From the NCBI RefSeq assembly GCF_902833085.1, contig NZ_CADFEB010000007.1:372001-436000 (forward strand): a DNA stretch of 64,000 bases, read 5' to 3'. Position numbers and translations under genes: made by a program. Every line of letters starts with the position of its first letter. Positions within the stretch are counted from its first letter, which is position 1. The notes beneath the pieces were generated by a model, which had not been told where the DNA came from, made no database searches, and saw only the letters and a list, made by a program, of their open reading frames with translations. Positions 38,470 to 47,937 of this stretch are shown here, in pieces. The stretch comes from Burkholderia ubonensis. Its GTDB lineage: Bacteria > Pseudomonadota > Gammaproteobacteria > Burkholderiales > Burkholderiaceae.

Positions 38470-40029
38470 TCAATGCGTGTGCGTCGCGGCCTTCGCCGAT
38501 TCGTCCCCGACGAGCTTCCTCATCATGGGCATCATCAGGAACAGCAGGGCCGCGACGGCGAAGAGTCCTGCGGCGATGCCGCCGTAGAGCATCGTCAGCC
38601 GCGCCGGGTCGGGCACGTAGAAGCCCGCGAAGTAGCCGGCGAGCTTGTAGCCGAACGAACTGCCGAAGAACCACAGGCCCATCATCAAGCCGACGAGCTT
38701 GACGGGCGCGAGCTTCGTGACGAGGTTCAGGCCGATCGGGCTCAGGCACAGCTCGCCGAACACTTCGAACAGGAACAGGCCGGCGAGCCACAGCGGATTG
38801 ATCTTCACGCCGACATGAAGCGTCGAGCACAGGATCGCGAACGCGGCATAGCCGAAGCCGATCAGCACCGGCGCGATCGCGAGCTTCGCGAGGCTCGACG
38901 GTTGACGACGGCCGAGCCGCACCCAGAGCGCCGCGAACACCGGTGCGAGCAGGATCACGTACAGCGCGGTCAGCGACTGGAACCACGCCGCGGGCACGAC
39001 GAAGCCGCCGATGTTGCGCTCCACCATTTCCTTGGCGAACAGGCTCAGGCTCGAGCCTTTCTGTTCATAAGCGGACCAGAATGCGATCGTCACGACGAAG
39101 TAAATGCCCATCACGGCGAGGCGCTTCCACTCGGCGCCGGTCAGTTGCTCCCGGATGCCCATCATGATGACGAGCACGAGCGCATCGAACGCCAGCAGGA
39201 ACGGAAGCACGTTCTGCCAGTTGCTTCCCGCGAGCCCCGTGCCGATGACGGTGAGCACGCCGAGCGCGACGTAGACCGCCGTCTGCCGCGCCCCGCCTTG
39301 CCGTTTCCGCGTCGACGCCGCGGGTTTCGCCGCGAGCCGGTCGCCGACGTGCTCGAGACGGCCGCGCTGGAACCAGAAGACGACGAGGCCGAGCAACATG
39401 CCGACGCCTGCCGCTGCAAAACCGAAGTGCCAGCTGTTGACCGGATCGATGCCGAACGAGCGCAGCACGTTCTTGAAGGGCTCGGCTTCCGCGAGAAAGC
39501 CGCAGACGAGCGGCGCGAGGAATGCGCCGACGTTGATGCCCATGTAGAAGAGCGAGAACCCGCTGTCGCGGCGGTCGTCGTCTTGCGCGTAGAGGCCGCC
39601 CACGAGCGCGCTCACGTTCGGCTTGAGCAGGCCCGTGCCGCATGCGACGAGCACGAGCCCCGCGAAGAACGTCGGGACCGCGGGAATGGCCATCGTGAAG
39701 TGGCCGGCCGCGATGATGATGCCGCCGATCAATACCGAGCGACGCGTGCCGAGCCACTGGTCGGCGATGATGCCGCCCGGCAGCGACAGCAGGAATGCGG
39801 CCATCGAATACGTGCCGTAGATTGCGGTCGCATGGGGGGTGTCGTAGCCGAGCCCGCCGAGACCCGGAGCGGCGACCATGTACAGGACGAGAATGGCTCT
39901 CATCCCGTAGAAGCTGAACCGCTCCCACATCTCGGTGAAGAACAGCGTGGTGAGACCGCGCGGATGCCCCGCGAGCCCCGCCGTATCCCTGAGCGGCTGA
40001 ACTGTGACGCTATCGGAAGTCGTGGTCAT
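38470..40029 (-). CDS. Proton-dependent oligopeptide transporter (POT/PTR family)
   Basis: A 519-residue inner-membrane di/tripeptide:proton symporter with about 12-14 helices. The family signature is FTEMWERFSFYGMRAILVLY near residue 30 (ExxERF proton-coupling motif). GGIIADQWLGTRRSVLIGGI and FSLFYMGINVGAFLAPLVCG are the second and third POT signatures. A C-terminal LCLSPIGLNLVTKLAPVK segment is also typical. It lies between a RpiR-type regulator and isoaspartyl peptidase on the same strand, suggesting its physiological substrate is isoaspartyl or other Asp-containing peptides. Confidence 0.92.
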   Translation of the reverse strand: MTTTSDSVTVQPLRDTAGLAGHPRGLTTLFFTEMWERFSFYGMRAILVLYMVAAPGLGGLGYDTPHATAIYGTYSMAAFLLSLPGGIIADQWLGTRRSVLIGGIIIAAGHFTMAIPAVPTFFAGLVLVACGTGLLKPNVSALVGGLYAQDDDRRDSGFSLFYMGINVGAFLAPLVCGFLAEAEPFKNVLRSFGIDPVNSWHFGFAAAGVGMLLGLVVFWFQRGRLEHVGDRLAAKPAASTRKRQGGARQTAVYVALGVLTVIGTGLAGSNWQNVLPFLLAFDALVLVIMMGIREQLTGAEWKRLAVMGIYFVVTIAFWSAYEQKGSSLSLFAKEMVERNIGGFVVPAAWFQSLTALYVILLAPVFAALWVRLGRRQPSSLAKLAIAPVLIGFGYAAFAILCSTLHVGVKINPLWLAGLFLFEVFGELCLSPIGLNLVTKLAPVKLVGLMMGLWFFGSSFGYKLAGYFAGFYVPDPARLTMLYGGIAAGLFAVAALLFLMMPMMRKLVGDESAKAATHTH

Positions 40030-40086
40030 GTTGGGTCTCCTCGAATACCCGAACTGCTGAATGGAATGATGGCGACGCTCGCAAGG

Positions 40087-41061
40087 TCACGAAGGGTTGC
40101 GTGTCTTGCGAGGTGCGCCGGGAGCGGCTGCGCCACGCGGGCGGCCAACGTCCCTGGTCGTGTTGTCGTGCGTCCCGTCGGCTTCCGCTTGCGCCGGCGT
40201 CGAAGCCGTGGTGTCGAACACGAGATACGGCAGAACGGTTTGCGACAACGCGGCCGCGACGGCTTGCGTCTGCGGTGTCGCTTTCAGCACTTCCGATGCC
40301 AGCGTTTCGACGAGCGCCACCATGGCCACCGAACTCGACGACAGCACGCGATGCTCGGCCGGCGCCAGCAGGACGGCGTCGGCCGCGGCGGCGAGCGGCG
40401 CGGTCGGGTTGTCGGTCAGCGCGACGACGAAAGCGCCGCGTTCGCGCGCAAAGCGCGCAAGCTCGACCGTGTCACGCGAATAGCGGGGCAGCGAGATCGC
40501 GATCAGCGTGTCGCCGGCGCCGACGCGCGTCATGTGCCGGGCGGCTTGCTCGCTGCCGCCTCCGGCGGCGGCCCACACGACCCGCCGGTGATACGGCATC
40601 AGCGTGTCTGCAAGCAAGCCGGTCAGATAGGTGCTCAGGCCGAGCCCGAGGCAATACACGGCGTTGCTCGCGACGATGCGCGTCACCACCTGGGCCAGCC
40701 GCTCCGTTTGAAGCGACGAATCCATCGCGGCAAGATTGCGCTGGTGATCCGCGAGCCACGCGCCGATCCCTTCTTGCGTTGCCTGCGCCGCCAGTTTCTC
40801 GACCGGTTGCAGCGCTTGCCGCACGACCGCGGCAAGGTCCGCCTTCAGCTCCGAAAACCCGCGATATCCGGCGTGCTTCGCGAACCGGTTGACGCTGGCG
40901 ACGGAGCCGCCGCACGCTTGCGCGACTTCCTCGATCGTGAGCGTTGCAGCGTCGAGCGAATGGGACGCCAGCCATCGCGCGACGGGCTTCAGCGCGTCGG
41001 ATGCGGTCGCGGATGCGTGGTGAATGCGCTCGATCGCGCCGGGCGGCTCGTTGTGGCTCAC
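40087..41061 (-). CDS. RpiR/MurR-family transcriptional regulator
   Basis: A 324-residue regulator with an N-terminal RpiR helix-turn-helix (LTIEEVAQACGGSVASVNRF, then AKHAGYRGFSELKADL, about residues 40-80) and a C-terminal SIS domain (AVYCLGLGLSTYLTGLLADT, GDTLIAISLPRYSRDTVELA, VVALTDNPTAPLAAAADAVL). SIS domains usually sense phosphosugars, but here the regulated genes are a peptide permease and peptidase, so the ligand is unclear. The last 45 residues are a polar, disordered tail. It is the first gene of the three-gene unit. Confidence 0.85.
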   Translation of the reverse strand: MSHNEPPGAIERIHHASATASDALKPVARWLASHSLDAATLTIEEVAQACGGSVASVNRFAKHAGYRGFSELKADLAAVVRQALQPVEKLAAQATQEGIGAWLADHQRNLAAMDSSLQTERLAQVVTRIVASNAVYCLGLGLSTYLTGLLADTLMPYHRRVVWAAAGGGSEQAARHMTRVGAGDTLIAISLPRYSRDTVELARFARERGAFVVALTDNPTAPLAAAADAVLLAPAEHRVLSSSSVAMVALVETLASEVLKATPQTQAVAAALSQTVLPYLVFDTTASTPAQAEADGTHDNTTRDVGRPRGAAAPGAPRKTRNPS

Positions 41062-41128
41062 GGGGAGGGATGGCTAGCCTGGGTAGCGGGATAACGGGAC
41101 GTGTGAAGTATGGTCGAGTGAATATCAA

Positions 41129-41146
41129 TTTTCAAGTTAGTGAAAA
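41129..41146. promoter_or_regulatory. Possible operator upstream of the RpiR-family gene
   Basis: TTTTCAAGTTAGTGAAAA has perfect six-base arms (TTTTCA/TGAAAA). A second GTGAAAA copy follows directly, making a direct repeat. It lies 70 bases before the RpiR-type gene in a locally AT-rich region. A role in autoregulation or in control of the divergent GNAT gene is a guess. Confidence 0.35.
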
Positions 41147-41284
41147 CGTGAAAATGGATGTTCAATCGTCTGGATAATTCAACAAGTGACGACCACGCGC
41201 GGCGCAACTTTTACGACATTTTTTCTTGCGACGGAAAAGCCGCCGCTCATAGACTTCGGGCACCCGAAGCGAAGGAGCCAAGCC

Positions 41285-42073
41285 ATGTCGACACCCTCGG
41301 ACGAAGTCATCGAGCGCTTGCACGTCACGCTGCCGGCGCCACGCGCCGAGCGCGTCGTCGTGCGGCGTTTCGATCCTGTGTTCGACGGCTATGCGCGGCT
41401 CACCGACATGCTGCACCGTGCATTCGCGCGACTCGGCGCAATGGGATTGAACTGCACCTGCGTCGACCAGAACGAAGACGTCACGCGGCGGCGCGCGGAA
41501 GCAGGCGAGTGTTTCGTCGCGGTCAGCGGCGGCTGCGTGATCGGCACGATGACGCTGTATGCGACCGATCCGGCGTCGGCCTGCTCGCTGTACCGCCGCG
41601 ACACTGTCGCGAGCGTGCGGCAGGTCGCGGTCGATCCCGGCTGGCAGGGCTGCGGCGTCGGCGCGATGCTGCTGTCGTTCGCCGAGCAATGGGCCGCGAC
41701 GCGCGGCTATGCGCTGCTTGCGCTCGACACGCCGCAGCCGGCATCGCACCTGCTCGCGTTCTATCGCTCGCAGGGGTTCGAGATCGTCGACGCCGTACGG
41801 TTCGCCGGCAAGCGCTACGACAGCGCGATTCTGTGCAAGCGGCCGGTCGCGATGCCGGCGCGGCGGGTGTCGCCCGCGTCGCGGATGGCGGTGCGCATGG
41901 CGGCCGTGCGGCGCATCGCCCGCATACTGCCGTCGCGCGTCGCCGCGATGGCCCGGGACGGCATGCGGGCCCGCCCGTGCGCACGGATGGCGGCGCGCCG
42001 CGCCGCGGGTGCGGCCAGTTGGCGTTCGTCGCCGTGGCGTGCGCGGCTGCATGGGCGCATCGCGTTGAAGTAA
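41285..42073 (+). CDS. GNAT-family N-acetyltransferase with an Arg/Ala-rich C-terminal tail
   Basis: A 262-residue protein. Residues 20-187 are a GNAT fold with acetyl-CoA motif A visible as [20 protein letters not shown] (residues 111-130) and the C-terminal [18 protein letters not shown]. Residues 188-262 are an unusual, strongly basic tail rich in Arg, Ala and Met ([20 protein letters not shown] and similar). The tail is not part of any GNAT domain and may bind nucleic acid or result from loss of the original stop. AAGGAG precedes the ATG at 41285. Substrate unknown. Confidence 0.78.
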   Translation: MSTPSDEVIERLHVTLPAPRAERVVVRRFDPVFDGYARLTDMLHRAFARLGAMGLNCTCVDQNEDVTRRRAEAGECFVAVSGGCVIGTMTLYATDPASACSLYRRDTVASVRQVAVDPGWQGCGVGAMLLSFAEQWAATRGYALLALDTPQPASHLLAFYRSQGFEIVDAVRFAGKRYDSAILCKRPVAMPARRVSPASRMAVRMAAVRRIARILPSRVAAMARDGMRARPCARMAARRAAGAASWRSSPWRARLHGRIALK

Positions 42074-42100
42074 GCGCCGGCGCGTCTGCCCGCGTCCGCA

Positions 42101-42148
42101 TTTACGCGATCTTTACGTTTCGGCTGACGCCTTTACCGCGATTTTCAC
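42101..42148 (+). promoter_or_regulatory. KdpE-box-like direct repeats upstream of kdpB
   Basis: TTTACG at 42101 and 42112 lie 11 bases apart, and TTTACC at 42132 and TTTCAC at 42143 are again 11 bases apart. Paired T-rich half-sites one helical turn apart resemble the site used by KdpE at kdp promoters (TTTATA/TTTACA type). They lie about 70-120 bases before the kdpB start, where the kdpF/kdpA promoter would normally be. Confidence 0.45.
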
Positions 42149-42218
42149 GCGGGCCTGTCTAGGATGGTTGATGTGGAATCGGATGCCGCGCGCGTTGTCG
42201 CGGCACGAGGAGATCGCC

Positions 42219-44345
42219 ATGTCCCTTGCTCCAACGACCGGTCATCGTCCCGACAATCTCGGTCAGGCTCGCACTGCCGCGCGCTCGATGTTCGATCCCG
42301 CGATCGTGCGGCCGGCGCTTGCCGATGCGTTCCGCAAGCTCACGCCGCGCACGCAGTTCCGCAACCCGGTGATGTTCTGCGTGTACGTCGGCAGCATCCT
42401 GACGACGCTCCTCTGGATCGCAGCGCTCGTCGGCCAGGCCGAGGCGCCGGCCGGCTTCATCGTTGCGATCGCGCTGTGGCTGTGGTTCACGGTGCTGTTC
42501 GCGAACTTCGCGGAGGCGCTCGCCGAAGGCCGCTCGAAGGCGCAGGCCGCATCGCTGCGCAGCGCGAAGCACAACGTCGTCGCGAAGAAGCTCGCGGCGC
42601 CGCGCGCACAGGCCGCCGTCGAGGTGATGGGTTCCACCGACCTGCGTCGCGGCGATTTCGTGCTCGTCGAGACCGGCGACGTGATCCCGGCCGACGGCGA
42701 GGTGATCGAAGGCGTCGCGTCGGTCGACGAATCGGCGATCACCGGCGAATCCGCGCCGGTGATCCGCGAGTCGGGCGGCGACTTTTCGTCGGTGACGGGC
42801 GGTACGCGCGTGTTGTCCGACTGGATCGTCGTCGAGGTCACCGCGAACCCGGGCGAGGCATTCCTCGACCGGATGATCGCGATGGTCGAGGGCGCGAAGC
42901 GCCAGAAGACGCCGAACGAGATCGCGCTGACGATCCTGCTGGTCGCGCTGACGATCGTGATGCTGCTCGCGACCGCGACGCTGCTGCCGTTCTCGATGTT
43001 CTCGGTGGAAGCAATGAAGGCGGGGCACGTGGTGACGATCACCGCGCTGGTCGCGCTGCTCGTGTGCCTGATCCCGACGACGATCGGCGGCCTGCTGTCC
43101 GCGATCGGCGTGGCCGGCATGAGCCGGATGATGCAGGCGAACGTGATCGCGACCTCGGGCCGCGCGGTGGAAGCGGCCGGCGACGTCGACGTGCTGCTGC
43201 TCGACAAGACCGGCACGATCACGCTCGGCAACCGCCAGGCGTCGGCGTTCATGCCCGGGCCGGGCGTGACGGAAGAGGCGCTTGCGGATGCCGCGCAGCT
43301 GTCGTCGCTCGCCGACGAGACGCCGGAGGGCCGCAGCATCGTCGTGCTGGCCAAGCAGCGCTTCAACCTGCGCGAGCGCGACATGCAGGCGCTCCATGCG
43401 GTGTTCCTGTCGTTCAGCGCGCAGACGCGGATGAGCGGCGTCGATTTGCCGGGCCGCGAGATTCGCAAGGGCGCGGCCGATGCGGTCAGGCATTACGTGG
43501 AGGCCCACGGCGGGCGCGTCGCGCATGAAGTGGACGCGCTCGTGACCGACGTCGCGCGGCGCGGCAGCACGCCGCTCGTGGTCGCGGAGCTGCGCGGCGG
43601 CGCGGCGCGCGTGCTCGGCGTGATCGAGCTGAAGGACATCGTGAAGGGCGGCATCAAGGAGCGCTTCGCGGAGCTGCGCAAGATGGGCATCAAGACCGTG
43701 ATGGTGACGGGCGACAACCGGCTGACCGCGGCGGCGATCGCGGCGGAGGCCGGCGTCGACGATTTTCTTGCGGAAGCGACGCCGGAAGCCAAGCTGACGA
43801 CGATCCGCGAGCACCAGGCGGCGGGGCGGCTGGTCGCGATGACGGGCGACGGCACCAACGATGCGCCGGCGCTCGCGCAGGCGGACGTCGCAGTCGCGAT
43901 GAACAGCGGCACGCAGGCGGCGAAGGAAGCCGGGAACATGGTCGACCTCGACTCGAACCCGACCAAGCTGATCGAGATCGTCGAGATCGGCAAGCAGATG
44001 CTGATGACGCGCGGCTCGCTGACGACGTTCTCGATCGCGAACGACATCGCGAAGTATTTCGCGATCATCCCGGCCGCGTTCGCGACCACCTATCCGCAAC
44101 TGCGCGTGCTCGACGTGATGCATCTGGCGTCGCCGTCGTCCGCGATCCTGTCGGCGGTGATCTTCAACGCGCTGATCATCGTCGCGCTGATTCCGCTCGC
44201 GCTGAAGGGCGTGCGCTACAGGCCGCTCGGCGCCGCGCCGCTGCTGCGCCGCAACCTGCTGATCTACGGCCTCGGCGGCGTGCTGCTGCCGTTCCCGTTC
44301 ATCAAGCTGATCGACATGGTGCTGGTGGCGTGCGGGTGGGCATGA
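42219..44345 (+). CDS. kdpB: Potassium-transporting P-type ATPase subunit B, orphan copy
   Basis: A 708-residue catalytic subunit of the high-affinity K+ pump. The phosphorylation motif DKTGTITLG is near residue 330. TGES (residues 182-185, in ITGESAP), [20 protein letters not shown] (near 550) and the final membrane helices ending [13 protein letters not shown] are all present. The coding sequence looks full-length. However, kdpA is missing upstream and kdpC and kdpD downstream, without which KdpB cannot form KdpFABC. GAGGAG lies seven bases before the chosen ATG; ATG at 42168 is less likely. The stop overlaps a kdpE remnant (ATGA). The product may be non-functional here. Confidence 0.9.
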   Translation: MSLAPTTGHRPDNLGQARTAARSMFDPAIVRPALADAFRKLTPRTQFRNPVMFCVYVGSILTTLLWIAALVGQAEAPAGFIVAIALWLWFTVLFANFAEALAEGRSKAQAASLRSAKHNVVAKKLAAPRAQAAVEVMGSTDLRRGDFVLVETGDVIPADGEVIEGVASVDESAITGESAPVIRESGGDFSSVTGGTRVLSDWIVVEVTANPGEAFLDRMIAMVEGAKRQKTPNEIALTILLVALTIVMLLATATLLPFSMFSVEAMKAGHVVTITALVALLVCLIPTTIGGLLSAIGVAGMSRMMQANVIATSGRAVEAAGDVDVLLLDKTGTITLGNRQASAFMPGPGVTEEALADAAQLSSLADETPEGRSIVVLAKQRFNLRERDMQALHAVFLSFSAQTRMSGVDLPGREIRKGAADAVRHYVEAHGGRVAHEVDALVTDVARRGSTPLVVAELRGGAARVLGVIELKDIVKGGIKERFAELRKMGIKTVMVTGDNRLTAAAIAAEAGVDDFLAEATPEAKLTTIREHQAAGRLVAMTGDGTNDAPALAQADVAVAMNSGTQAAKEAGNMVDLDSNPTKLIEIVEIGKQMLMTRGSLTTFSIANDIAKYFAIIPAAFATTYPQLRVLDVMHLASPSSAILSAVIFNALIIVALIPLALKGVRYRPLGAAPLLRRNLLIYGLGGVLLPFPFIKLIDMVLVACGWA

Positions 44346-44465
44346 GCGAGCCGGCCGTCGTGGACGACGACCGGTTCATCCGGCGTTTTCGAACGCGCTC
44401 CGCGCCGGCCCGAGCATATCGTGACGGAGGCGGGCATCGGCTATCGGCTGGTCGGCAGCGCGTAG
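44342..44465 (+). pseudogene. kdpE: Remnant of kdpE (response regulator), both ends fused
   Basis: Starting at the ATGA overlap with kdpB, the frame reads [20 protein letters not shown], like a KdpE N-terminus (MSEP, acidic pocket, IRRF). In another frame the end reads FERAPRRPEHIVTEAGIGYR followed by LVGSA and stop, matching the conserved KdpE C-terminus (winged-helix wing). About 200 codons between are missing and the two parts are out of frame. No intact response regulator can be made. It shows that kdpE once followed here and was removed by an internal deletion. Confidence 0.65.
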
Positions 44466-44511
44466 CACGAAACGGCGACGAAACCGCGCGGGCGTCGTGA
44501 CGTCCGGACAG

Positions 44512-45162
44512 TCACGGATTGTCGGCCGTGCGCGGCTCGCCTGCGGTCCGGCGCAACTGCGCATCGAACTGCTGCACGCGCAGCACGACGCGCTGCGCGT
44601 AGCGTTTCGTGCCGCCGTTGTAGCGCACGAGCGCGGCTTCGACGTCGCCGTCCTCGTCGTCGAGATAGCCGCGGAAGATCGCCGCGCCGATCCGCACGTT
44701 GGTCGCGGGATCGGACAGGTCCTTCACGTGCGCGACGAGATCGCGATGCGACCCGGGCAGCACCTGCATGAGCCCGCGCGCGCCCGCGCCGCTGACCGCA
44801 TGGCGGTCGAAGCTCGATTCGACCGCGATGATCGCGAGCAGCAGCGCCGGCGCAAGTCCGTAACGTTCCGATTCGGCCTGCACCGCATGCGCGATGGTGC
44901 GCGCCTCGGCGTACGCAACGTGGAAGCGGTCGCGCAGCGTCGCGGCGATCGCGTCGAGCGCGGGGACGAACGGCGCGTCAGGCGCGCTGCCGGCAATGGG
45001 GCCGGCGGCAGCGACGGACGAGACCTGCGCCGCATTGTCGGCGCTGGCGGGCAATGCGACGGCCGACAGCGAAAGGGCGGCCGCGACGACAAGGGCATTC
45101 AGTGACGAAACCGCGCGTTTGCGCGTGACCGGTCGCTTGCCCGACGAGGGTGTTTCCTGCAT
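44512..45162 (-). CDS. Lytic transglycosylase, SLT domain
   Basis: A 216-residue periplasmic murein-cleaving enzyme. The signal peptide covers about residues 1-40 (hydrophobic LNALVVAAALSLSAVALPAS). The SLT domain begins near residue 85, with the catalytic Glu in LLLAIIAVESSFDRHAVSGA and the substrate motif GARGLMQVLPGSH following. ALVRYNGGTKRYAQRV closes the domain. It would cut glycan strands, leaving 1,6-anhydro-MurNAc ends. It is convergent with the kdpB/kdpE remnant and divergent from proV. Confidence 0.88.
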   Translation of the reverse strand: MQETPSSGKRPVTRKRAVSSLNALVVAAALSLSAVALPASADNAAQVSSVAAAGPIAGSAPDAPFVPALDAIAATLRDRFHVAYAEARTIAHAVQAESERYGLAPALLLAIIAVESSFDRHAVSGAGARGLMQVLPGSHRDLVAHVKDLSDPATNVRIGAAIFRGYLDDEDGDVEAALVRYNGGTKRYAQRVVLRVQQFDAQLRRTAGEPRTADNP

Positions 45163-45758
45163 GTCTGCGCAGTGTTGTCCCGATGGCATCGACTGTACGC
45201 AGTCGCGCATTGCGGGCGTCGAAAGAATTGCGTGCGCCGGATAAAGACGTCGTAAAGAAGCGTGTGTCGACCGGAAGGAACCCGAAGCATGTTGCGGGTG
45301 AACGTCGGTAGTCGGCGCAATCGGACTCGGCTGGCGCGCCGGTTTCCGCACGGGCATTCGCTTTTCGGACGATCTCGTTGTGACGCCTGCCGGCTCGCCG
45401 TCGCGCACCAGCCCGGTGCGGCACGAACCAATCCAGCCCGATCGGACGCGGATTTGTCCGAAAGCGACGCGCGGCTGAGGCAATTTCGCGCCCGCCCGCC
45501 GCCGAATCCGCGGCACGTTGCTCCGCACAAGTTTTACTCGCGATGTCCGCCAGTCATGGCGATACGGGTTTTGCGCCGCCGCAAACCGGCCGCGCCGGCC
45601 GCACGGCCTCACCCGGCGCGGCCGGACGCCGATTTTCCCTCGTGTCGTATTTGCGCAAGCGTTTGTCGTAATTCGTCGGCAGGTCGGGGTTTTTTCTGGC
45701 AACTATGTAGGCACGCTGTGACACGCGTGAGTCCCCGCTACACGAGGAGAAGGTTTCG
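45163..45758. other. Gene-free region before the ABC transporter operon
   Basis: About 600 bases between the lytic transglycosylase start and proV. Composition is uneven, but I see no gene, terminator hairpin or strong operator. The last 100 bases, which contain a T-run near 45690, are the likely proV promoter and leader. CGAGGAGAAGG precedes the proV ATG. Confidence 0.4.
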
Positions 45759-46928
45759 ATGGATGCCCCCAAGGTCGTGGTCGAAGGTCTGTGCAAGGTA
45801 TTTGGAAGCAACCCGCAGCAGGCGCTCGACATGCTCGCCGCCGGAGCGACGAAGGACGAAGTACTCAAGCGCACGGGCCAGGTCGTCGGCGTGCACAACG
45901 TATCGTTCGACGTGCAGGAAGGCGAAATTTTTGTGCTGATGGGCCTGTCCGGCTCCGGCAAATCCACGCTGATCCGCCTCGTGAACCGGCTGGTCGATCC
46001 GAGCGCGGGCAAGGTGATGATCGACGGCCTCGACGTCGCGTCGGCGCGCCGCTCGGCACTCACCGCGCTGCGCCGCAAGGACATGAGCATGGTGTTCCAG
46101 TCGTTCGCGCTGATGCCGCATCGCACCGTGGTGTCGAACGCCGCGTTCGGCCTCGAGGTCGCGGGCGTCGGCAAGAAGGAGCGCGAACGGCGCGCGATGG
46201 AAGTGCTCGAGCAGGTTGGCCTCGCACCGTTTTCGCACAAGCTGCCGTCCGAGCTGTCGGGCGGCATGCAGCAGCGCGTCGGCCTCGCACGCGCGCTCGC
46301 CGTGAACCCGTCGCTGATGATCATGGACGAGGCGTTCTCCGCGCTCGATCCGCTCAAGCGCAGGGAAATGCAGGATGTGCTGCTGCAGCTGCAGAAAGAG
46401 CAGCGCCGCACGATCATGTTCGTGTCGCACGATCTGGAGGAAGCGCTGCGCATCGGCAACCGGATCGCGATCATGGAGGGCGGGCGCCTCGTGCAGGTCG
46501 GCACGCCGCAGGACATCATCGCGAACCCGGCCGACGACTACGTGCGCGCGTTCTTCGACGGCATCGACACCAGCCGCTACCTCACCGCCGGCGACCTGAT
46601 GCAGACGGGCGCCGTGCCGATCGTGTCGAAGTGCGATGCCGCGAACGTCGCGGCGACGCTGAACGGCAGTGCCGAATACGCGTTCGTGCTCGACGCCGAA
46701 CGCAAGATCCGCGGCTTCGTCACGCGTGATGCGATCGGTCAGGCCACGCCGTCGGTGCGGCCGATCGAGAGCATCCGGCGCGATGCGTCGCTTGAACATG
46801 TCGTCGCGCGCGTGGTCGCGAACCCGAATGCATTGCCCGTCGTCGACGACGACGGCTGCTATTGCGGCTCGGTCGATCGTGCGCTCATCCTGAAGGCCAT
46901 CACGCGTTCGCGAGGCTCCCATGTCTGA
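45759..46928 (+). CDS. proV: Choline/glycine betaine ABC transporter ATP-binding protein
   Basis: A 389-residue ATPase of the quaternary-amine importer family. Walker A is GLSGSGKST (near residue 68), the Q-loop MVFQSFALMPH, the ABC signature LSGGMQQRVGLARAL, Walker B LMIMDEAF and the switch His in FVSHDLEEAL. The C-terminal 120 residues form CBS domains, often ionic-strength sensors in this family. It overlaps the permease gene by eight bases. In many soil bacteria such systems import choline for catabolism as well as osmoprotection. Confidence 0.92.
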   Translation: MDAPKVVVEGLCKVFGSNPQQALDMLAAGATKDEVLKRTGQVVGVHNVSFDVQEGEIFVLMGLSGSGKSTLIRLVNRLVDPSAGKVMIDGLDVASARRSALTALRRKDMSMVFQSFALMPHRTVVSNAAFGLEVAGVGKKERERRAMEVLEQVGLAPFSHKLPSELSGGMQQRVGLARALAVNPSLMIMDEAFSALDPLKRREMQDVLLQLQKEQRRTIMFVSHDLEEALRIGNRIAIMEGGRLVQVGTPQDIIANPADDYVRAFFDGIDTSRYLTAGDLMQTGAVPIVSKCDAANVAATLNGSAEYAFVLDAERKIRGFVTRDAIGQATPSVRPIESIRRDASLEHVVARVVANPNALPVVDDDGCYCGSVDRALILKAITRSRGSHV

Positions 46929-47817
46929 AATGATTCCGCTCGGTACCTGGGTCGACCAGTCCGTTCACTACCTGCTCGATCACGACGCGCAGACGTTCGA
47001 TGCGATCGGTCGAGCGATCGAGGGCCTCGCGGCATTCGTCGAGCACAGTCTGCAGGCGATCCCGATGTGGATGATGATGGCGATCTTCATCGGCGTCGGG
47101 TTGTGGCGCGTCGGCTGGCGCTTCGCGCTGTTCACCACCGCGTCGCTGCTCCTGATCTTCGCGACGGGCTTCTGGGATCAGACCGTCATCACGCTCGGCC
47201 TCACGCTGTCGTCGACGATCATCAGCCTCGTGCTCGGCATCCCGCTCGGCATCTGGGCCGCGAAGAGCAAGTGGGTCGCCGCGACCGTGCGTCCGATCCT
47301 CGACCTGATGCAGACGATGCCGGCCTTCGTCTACCTGATTCCGGCCGCGATGCTGTTCGGTCTCGGCCGCGTGCCGGGGATCCTGTCGACGGTGATCTTC
47401 GCGATGCCGCCGGCCGTGCGCCTCACGAGCCTCGGCATCCGCCACGTGAACCGCGAGATCGTCGAAGCGGGCCAGGCGTTCGGCTGCACGCCGTGGCAGC
47501 TGCTCTACAAGGTGCAGTTCCCGAATGCGCTGCCGTCGATCATGCAGGGCGTGAACCAGACGATCATGATGGCGCTGTCGATGGTGATCATCGCGTCGAT
47601 GGTCGGCGCGGGCGGCCTCGGCAACGACGTGCTCGCCAGCATCCAGCGTCTCGACATCGGCCTGGGCTTCGAAAGCGGCCTGTCGGTCGTGCTGCTCGCG
47701 ATCATCCTCGACCGCATCACCGAGAGCTTCGGCCGCGCGCCCGGCACCGTGAAGGCGCCGCTGTTCGCGGGCCTCAAGCAGCTGTTCCGCGTCAAGGCCG
47801 CCCCCGCGCAGGCCTGA
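46921..47817 (+). CDS. proW: Choline/glycine betaine ABC transporter permease
   Basis: A 298-residue inner-membrane permease with about six to seven helices. The binding-protein-dependent transport signature is DLMQTMPAFVYLIPAAMLFG, with the EAA loop around REIVEAGQAFGCTPWQLLYK and the segment VQFPNALPSIMQGVNQTIMM. It pairs with the overlapping ATPase gene. The genes share one strand with the GlxA-type regulator and binding protein, giving the order ATPase, permease, regulator, binding protein. Confidence 0.92.
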   Translation: MSEMIPLGTWVDQSVHYLLDHDAQTFDAIGRAIEGLAAFVEHSLQAIPMWMMMAIFIGVGLWRVGWRFALFTTASLLLIFATGFWDQTVITLGLTLSSTIISLVLGIPLGIWAAKSKWVAATVRPILDLMQTMPAFVYLIPAAMLFGLGRVPGILSTVIFAMPPAVRLTSLGIRHVNREIVEAGQAFGCTPWQLLYKVQFPNALPSIMQGVNQTIMMALSMVIIASMVGAGGLGNDVLASIQRLDIGLGFESGLSVVLLAIILDRITESFGRAPGTVKAPLFAGLKQLFRVKAAPAQA

Positions 47818-47823
47818 TCGACC

Positions 47824-47860
47824 GGCGGCCGGCGCCTTGTCGTCGACAATCCCGGCCGCC
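47824..47860 (+). terminator. Possible attenuating hairpin between permease and regulator
   Basis: GGCGGCCGG (47824-47832) pairs with CCGGCCGCC (47852-47860) across a 19-base loop, followed by TTCTCC rather than a T-run. It is a weak terminator or an mRNA-stabilising stem in the 120-base gap after the permease gene. Confidence 0.4.
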
Positions 47861-47937
47861 TTCTCCGTGTTTCGCATCGGCTGCCGTGGCGACGCCACGG
47901 CGCCGGCTGCCTGCAACCTGCCCGTTAGGAGAGCGAT

